Part shown: piece after piece, positions 62,201 through 64,000 of the stretch
Layout of the letters: every line of letters starts with the position of its first letter
Position numbering within the stretch: the stretch's first letter is position 1
NCBI RefSeq assembly: GCF_014207965.1
Contig: NZ_JACHLM010000002.1
Location: 743,893 to 807,892, forward strand
Length of the DNA: 64,000 nucleotides
Direction of reading: 5' to 3'
From: Brevundimonas bullata
GTDB taxonomy: Bacteria; Pseudomonadota; Alphaproteobacteria; Caulobacterales; Caulobacteraceae
Notes under the pieces: model-generated
Databases searched by the model: none
Seen by the model: only the letters and a program-made list of their open reading frames with translations
Told to the model about the DNA's origin: nothing
Translations under genes and position numbers: made by a program

Positions 62201-62766
62201 TCGGCCCCGGCTTTGGTGTCGGGTCTAATCTGCACCTGTGGTCGGGGCCCGATACCGTCGCCTATGGGGCTGAGACCTACGACAACGGCATCTTGGGGAT
62301 CAGCGACACCGAGGGCTTCTTCGGAGGTAAAGTATCCAACGGCCCTTTTGACTCGGGCACCCCGAGCGCGACATCCATAGGTCTGAGTTCGGGGTGGACG
62401 ACGGTGGCGACCGTCGCCAGCAAGTACCTCTACAACACCGGGTCATTCCTTTTCCGCGCCGATTGGCAGGCGATCCTTTCGCCTAAGGCCCCGCCTTCGG
62501 AGGCCCCGGTCTATGGCCTGAACTGGCGGGTTGTTTCGACCAACAAGAGTGGCGGCGATCTGCGGATCGTTGCCTCGGGCTACGTCACGGCGCCGGTCGC
62601 GAACGCGAACATCGCAATGGGCCAGCCCTACACCCTGGTCGAGGGCCACGTCAGCCAACGCGGCGACCGCAAACTGCTGCTGCAGCTGGGCATGAGCGGG
62701 ACGGACGACGTGACAGCCGCCTCCACCAGCAACGCTCGCCTGAGCGGCGTCTATTATCAAACCTAG
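56254..62766 (+). CDS. giant tail tip attachment / fibre protein (2170 aa)
   Basis: Residues 1-~520 form the conserved tip part (hydrophobic start, I-P-F-L-M-G-R). A fibronectin-like domain (~525-625) follows. Then come three Ala/Ser-rich helical repeat arrays (58200-59010, 60085-60470, 60990-61335). Between them lie two related domains (59020-59520 and 60475-60985) sharing V-V-P-W-K-Q-G-E-I-Y-E, and a carbohydrate-binding-like domain at 59550-60090. Another beta domain and the C-terminal tip (~61340-62760) end the protein. It probably decides host range. Confidence 0.85.
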   Translation: MGKALKTVGVIIGAAALIATGVGALAMPALAGTTTLFGVSVGTLNTISSGLVAVGGMLDKPKSQGSASPDEWTSNPDQPIPFLMGRMGVAGKIVQRDEFGPDNMYQGIVGILSGAGPIRGVTSFSGDKQPVTFGANGIAVSSQWQGEMWMVRRSGAQPDTALTVPVGLKLGGSSFEWSSAARLSGKACYLQVLGENSKGTAFPAGIPDPVHVAEGIFGYDPRYDDTYPGGAGPCRLGVRSTYRWIEDGGIGALNWALGLVENGQVVGGIGASIDGIDVPAFVEVANIADANGWKLAAWPDTSEDVSAVLDQLLQAAGAVRARHAGKISCVSRGAPRASVATITARDTAGDIELDTAPSLFNRLNTITPRFMSEAAGWVLTPANPVAFAQYVTDDGGKHGDQIDYRFVPLLKQAAELAAYDILDAREPFSGTIPLKAHMRHLKRGDTFDIDEPGFLMDGVKCIVLSRSYDPKTAQVRIGFRSETDSKHALALGKTTTLPAFPVLTPTDPTFVSPPLPEDWTIIVRPPAPGGTQLPGFDLTGIVSNSTATAIIVEYGPTPDGPWKQVYQGPPTVETIPIDALQPGQTYYVAVQYQRNQNYSDRHIYGPETAPGLVAEDTTHLNGKPVTEITDRLQSVEAVASAAQQGVADLEAVYGDTVSAAASAAAAADSAAAANQAKADAVIAQGAAQAARDVASTKAGDAAGSAASALTSKNDSAASAATATTKAQDATNAAATATQQAGLAAGSATAAGGSATAAAGSASQATTKANEAGNSATAANASKVAAESARDASQGSATASAASASSAATSADAAGTSASAANTAKLAAETARAQAQTFRNEAADSATNAAGSAATASSAASQSATARDQSQGFANAANTSAQNAAGSATAAGNSASAANTSKTAAEAAYGASLAAAIAGFPDVIQADLLSRASVGSPASMASLPPSDVVNGVWNTVTSADSFVAFKGVVPWKQGEIYELSIAVEGLTDTNGPPHARLYINTLNPDYTSKSASNGSASLVTPVGTKTTITGRIGFGVSGVTGIWNITGAVGDWVRFGSLVNRNPTGATVLTGARSRISSLTLRNVTALVAAEKARDNTIITGGNQGFEDGLTGWQSGLSATIPGTPLSTAQGTYYVSYNGASGVFLPTPGVRRDIATEKLFPVDTTRKYRIRTRFFVGPDAPVQVYVGKSSRLADGSAAGLNTGLGYDVVTGTTFPAGTGWVERTSGIITGESAEGGNGETNKFRFGTKFVRLIALLNYAPVTGAFAALDGIWIEDVTESEAAKAQATASATSAANAAASATLAGEKAIAAQASATAADTSRAQAQTAASQASQSETNSAGSAASASSAAQNAATSRDQASGFATAASGSASTASTKANEAGNSAAAAAASQVSASAAKDAAVSAAVALMPDVIAADLLTSAGGAGAPASKPNLPSAQVASGTVTSLVGANQSVLFKSVVPWKQGEIYEVTIDVEGLAGSVAPTASPYAVRLTANYNATPAPYEYYIWANSPVGQTTRRVIRFGLGVTPAAFSGGGVQTIAAHADAAFVRFGALLNFGTAADRQSRLKLLTIRNVTTQLAAESSASAAATSASSASASATTAGEKATAASGSAATAATKAGEASTFANQAASSASGAAGSAISASQASGTAVTARDAAIGARNDAQAAAATAVAQSSSASASAASASISASLAAKVGQQNEYANADLSQGTYGFTPIWGFGGPLPSVSVTPGGEAIRFLKTGGEFDGSSTRYGIIAMDGGGVSKSAGGAPARKMWPVASGEKIGFAMDGRTRAGSARWFIDVRWCAKDGTGSTSLGNAQSAHGETAWQRIGVINTAPGDGFVWAEATVILGWDGSSGVADMELRRPTLARLIATATDLPVFSAPAGGGALSDLSASLNITAAAVADAQTRLSTVRFDVTGGAGGDPFQIWARADASGSAAGIVATELSLSNVVGGAVVTALKLVGGRAVFAAPISIVQGGRRTTLGPGFGVGSNLHLWSGPDTVAYGAETYDNGILGISDTEGFFGGKVSNGPFDSGTPSATSIGLSSGWTTVATVASKYLYNTGSFLFRADWQAILSPKAPPSEAPVYGLNWRVVSTNKSGGDLRIVASGYVTAPVANANIAMGQPYTLVEGHVSQRGDRKLLLQLGMSGTDDVTAASTSNARLSGVYYQT

Positions 62767-62779
62767 AGGAGCGATCCCC

Positions 62780-63223
62780 ATGCCTAACGCCATCCTGACC
62801 AAGCACGACGGCACGATCACCAGCATCCCCGCTGACAGCGTCGTCGCCATCCTGGCCACCGCCCTGGACGCGCCAAACGAACAGAAGCCGATGCTTCGGT
62901 CGGTCGTCATGTCCACTTTCCGGGGGCTGACGGGCGACTTCCTTCAGCACACCGCCGACGACGCGGCGACCGAGATCGAGAAGGCCCGCGCGGCTAAGCG
63001 AGGCGGGAAAAAGCGCCCGCCGGAGCCCAAGGACTGGCTGATGCTCGACTGCGGCGACGACGTCACCCGCCTGCTGCCCGGCAGCGTCCCCGGTTACGAG
63101 ACCATCAGCGAAGAGCGCCTGCGGATCTACTGGGGGCGACCGAACGGCGACGCGGTCCCGCTGGACGTGAACAACACCCCCGAAAACCTCGCGCGTCTCG
63201 ACGCCGACATCGAAGGAGCCTGA
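62780..63223 (+). CDS. hypothetical protein after the fibre gene
   Basis: The 147-residue product has a good AGGAGCG upstream. It may be a fibre assembly chaperone from position. No family is recognised. Confidence 0.6.
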   Translation: MPNAILTKHDGTITSIPADSVVAILATALDAPNEQKPMLRSVVMSTFRGLTGDFLQHTADDAATEIEKARAAKRGGKKRPPEPKDWLMLDCGDDVTRLLPGSVPGYETISEERLRIYWGRPNGDAVPLDVNNTPENLARLDADIEGA

Positions 63224-63226
63224 CCC

Positions 63227-63562
63227 ATGCCGACGAACCAAACCCCCACGGTCCCCACGCCGGAAGAAATCGAAGCGGCCCGCCTGATGGTGTCTCAGGC
63301 CGACGCCGCTGCGGCTGAAGCGAGCAAGTCCGCCAACCGCGCCAAGCTGTCGCCGCTGCTCGATCTCGGCCTCGGCGGCGCTGGGCCGCTGACCTGTTCG
63401 GCCAATGATCTGGCGGCATGCCTGCGCGCCAACGCCATGGCTCTGGCCGACATGGACGCCACCCTGCCCAACCTCGCCTTCAGCACGGCCCAGGTGCTGG
63501 AAACGATGAACGACCGCATTCGGTCGCTGGCGGCGCAGAACGCGGCGGCGCCGGAAGTCTGA
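63227..63562 (+). CDS. hypothetical helical protein
   Basis: The 111-residue product has two amphipathic helices around a Gly-rich hinge (L-L-D-L-G-L-G-G-A-G). It starts 3 nt after the previous stop. Function unknown. Confidence 0.55.
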   Translation: MPTNQTPTVPTPEEIEAARLMVSQADAAAAEASKSANRAKLSPLLDLGLGGAGPLTCSANDLAACLRANAMALADMDATLPNLAFSTAQVLETMNDRIRSLAAQNAAAPEV

Positions 63563-63608
63563 CGACCCCGGGCCGTCCCCTCCCTCAATCCATCTCGCAG
63601 GAGCCCGC

Positions 63609-64000
63609 ATGTCAGCAGGCCACCACATCTCCACGCCCTTTGCGTCGTGGGAGGGCATCGTCACGCTCTTGACCGCCCTTGGTCTCGGGGGCGTGCTGAC
63701 CGCCTGGGTTCAACGCCCATCACGCCGAGCGGTTGACGCCACGGCCGCCAAGGATGAGGCGACGGGGGAAGCGGCCGTCATCACCGCCATCGCCAGCGCC
63801 CTGACCGGGACAACGGCGTCTCTTCGCGAAGAGATAGAGCGGATGCAGGACACGCTGAACGAGTTCCGCCAGCGCGTGGCCGAAGCCGAGGCGGAGGTGC
63901 GCGCCGCCGTGGCGCGGGAGGCGGAACAGGCGCGCCTGGTGGCCGATCTGAGGAAGCAGCTCGAGATCTCCCACGCCGATGTCGTCCGCCTGCGCACCGA
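63609..64000 (+). CDS. membrane-anchored coiled-coil protein, possible inner spanin; cut by the window edge
   Basis: The frame is open from the ATG at 63609 to the end. It encodes one N-terminal membrane segment (V-T-L-L-T-A-L-G-L-G-G-V-L-T-A-W-V) followed by a long coiled coil (R-E-E-I-E-R-M-Q-D-T-L-N-E-F-R). An AGGAGCC precedes the start. This layout fits an i-spanin of a lysis cassette, but no endolysin or holin is seen within the window. Confidence 0.6.
   Translation, partial: MSAGHHISTPFASWEGIVTLLTALGLGGVLTAWVQRPSRRAVDATAAKDEATGEAAVITAIASALTGTTASLREEIERMQDTLNEFRQRVAEAEAEVRAAVAREAEQARLVADLRKQLEISHADVVRLRT

Overview
The window reads as chromosome of a Caulobacterales bacterium, most likely Brevundimonas-like. 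It is high in GC, carries a popZ gene next to valS, and has a tolC/pcm-like/popZ/valS/tlyA block typical of that order. The assignment is inferred from gene content only; no search was run.

Host part (1-19446): a cut and a complete tRNA-Glu, recJ, a lipoprotein, a class I PHA synthase operon, an exported MsrB, argC, rpsI-rplM, rsgA, a 23S rRNA uracil methyltransferase-like gene, a glycine-zipper surface protein, tlyA-valS, popZ, tolC, a degenerate PCMT-like protein and tRNA-Cys.

Prophage part (19447 to the right edge, not closed in the window): a siphovirus-type prophage sits at the 3' end of tRNA-Cys(GCA). A leftward early operon (28016 to 19479) has 19 genes in which every junction overlaps by 1 or 4 nt. 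It holds ERF annealase, NinB, two HNH nucleases, a MazG-like protein, an SNase, an excisionase-like protein and, last, the integrase. The immunity region (28.0-34.1 kb) has an S24-type repressor, a Cro-like protein and five copies of a 15-bp operator at two separate promoter regions. Between them lie a RelA/SpoT-type nucleotide synthetase gene, and, downstream of the repressor on the same strand, a secreted protein, two membrane proteins and a low-GC OLD-like ATPase-TOPRIM gene. This looks like a lysogenic-conversion or defence cassette.

Rightward replication genes (34.1-39.4 kb) include a GapR-like protein, SSB, a stand-alone DnaA domain IV, a stand-alone OmpR-type winged helix, an HNH nuclease and two replication proteins whose genes overlap out of frame by 173 nt. 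Several proteins here share a short PAND/xAND motif. Two opposite-strand accessory genes (a Cas2-like protein and a DUF4145 protein) then precede the late genes: terminase, portal, protease/scaffold, decoration, major capsid, head-tail joining, tail tube, tail chaperones, tape measure, tip proteins, a 2170-residue tip/fibre protein and the start of a possible lysis gene.

The most interesting parts are the operator-linked RelA/SpoT gene, the OLD-like gene placed behind the repressor, and the cluster of host cell-cycle-like DNA-binding proteins. All product names come from reading translated sequence and motifs by eye.
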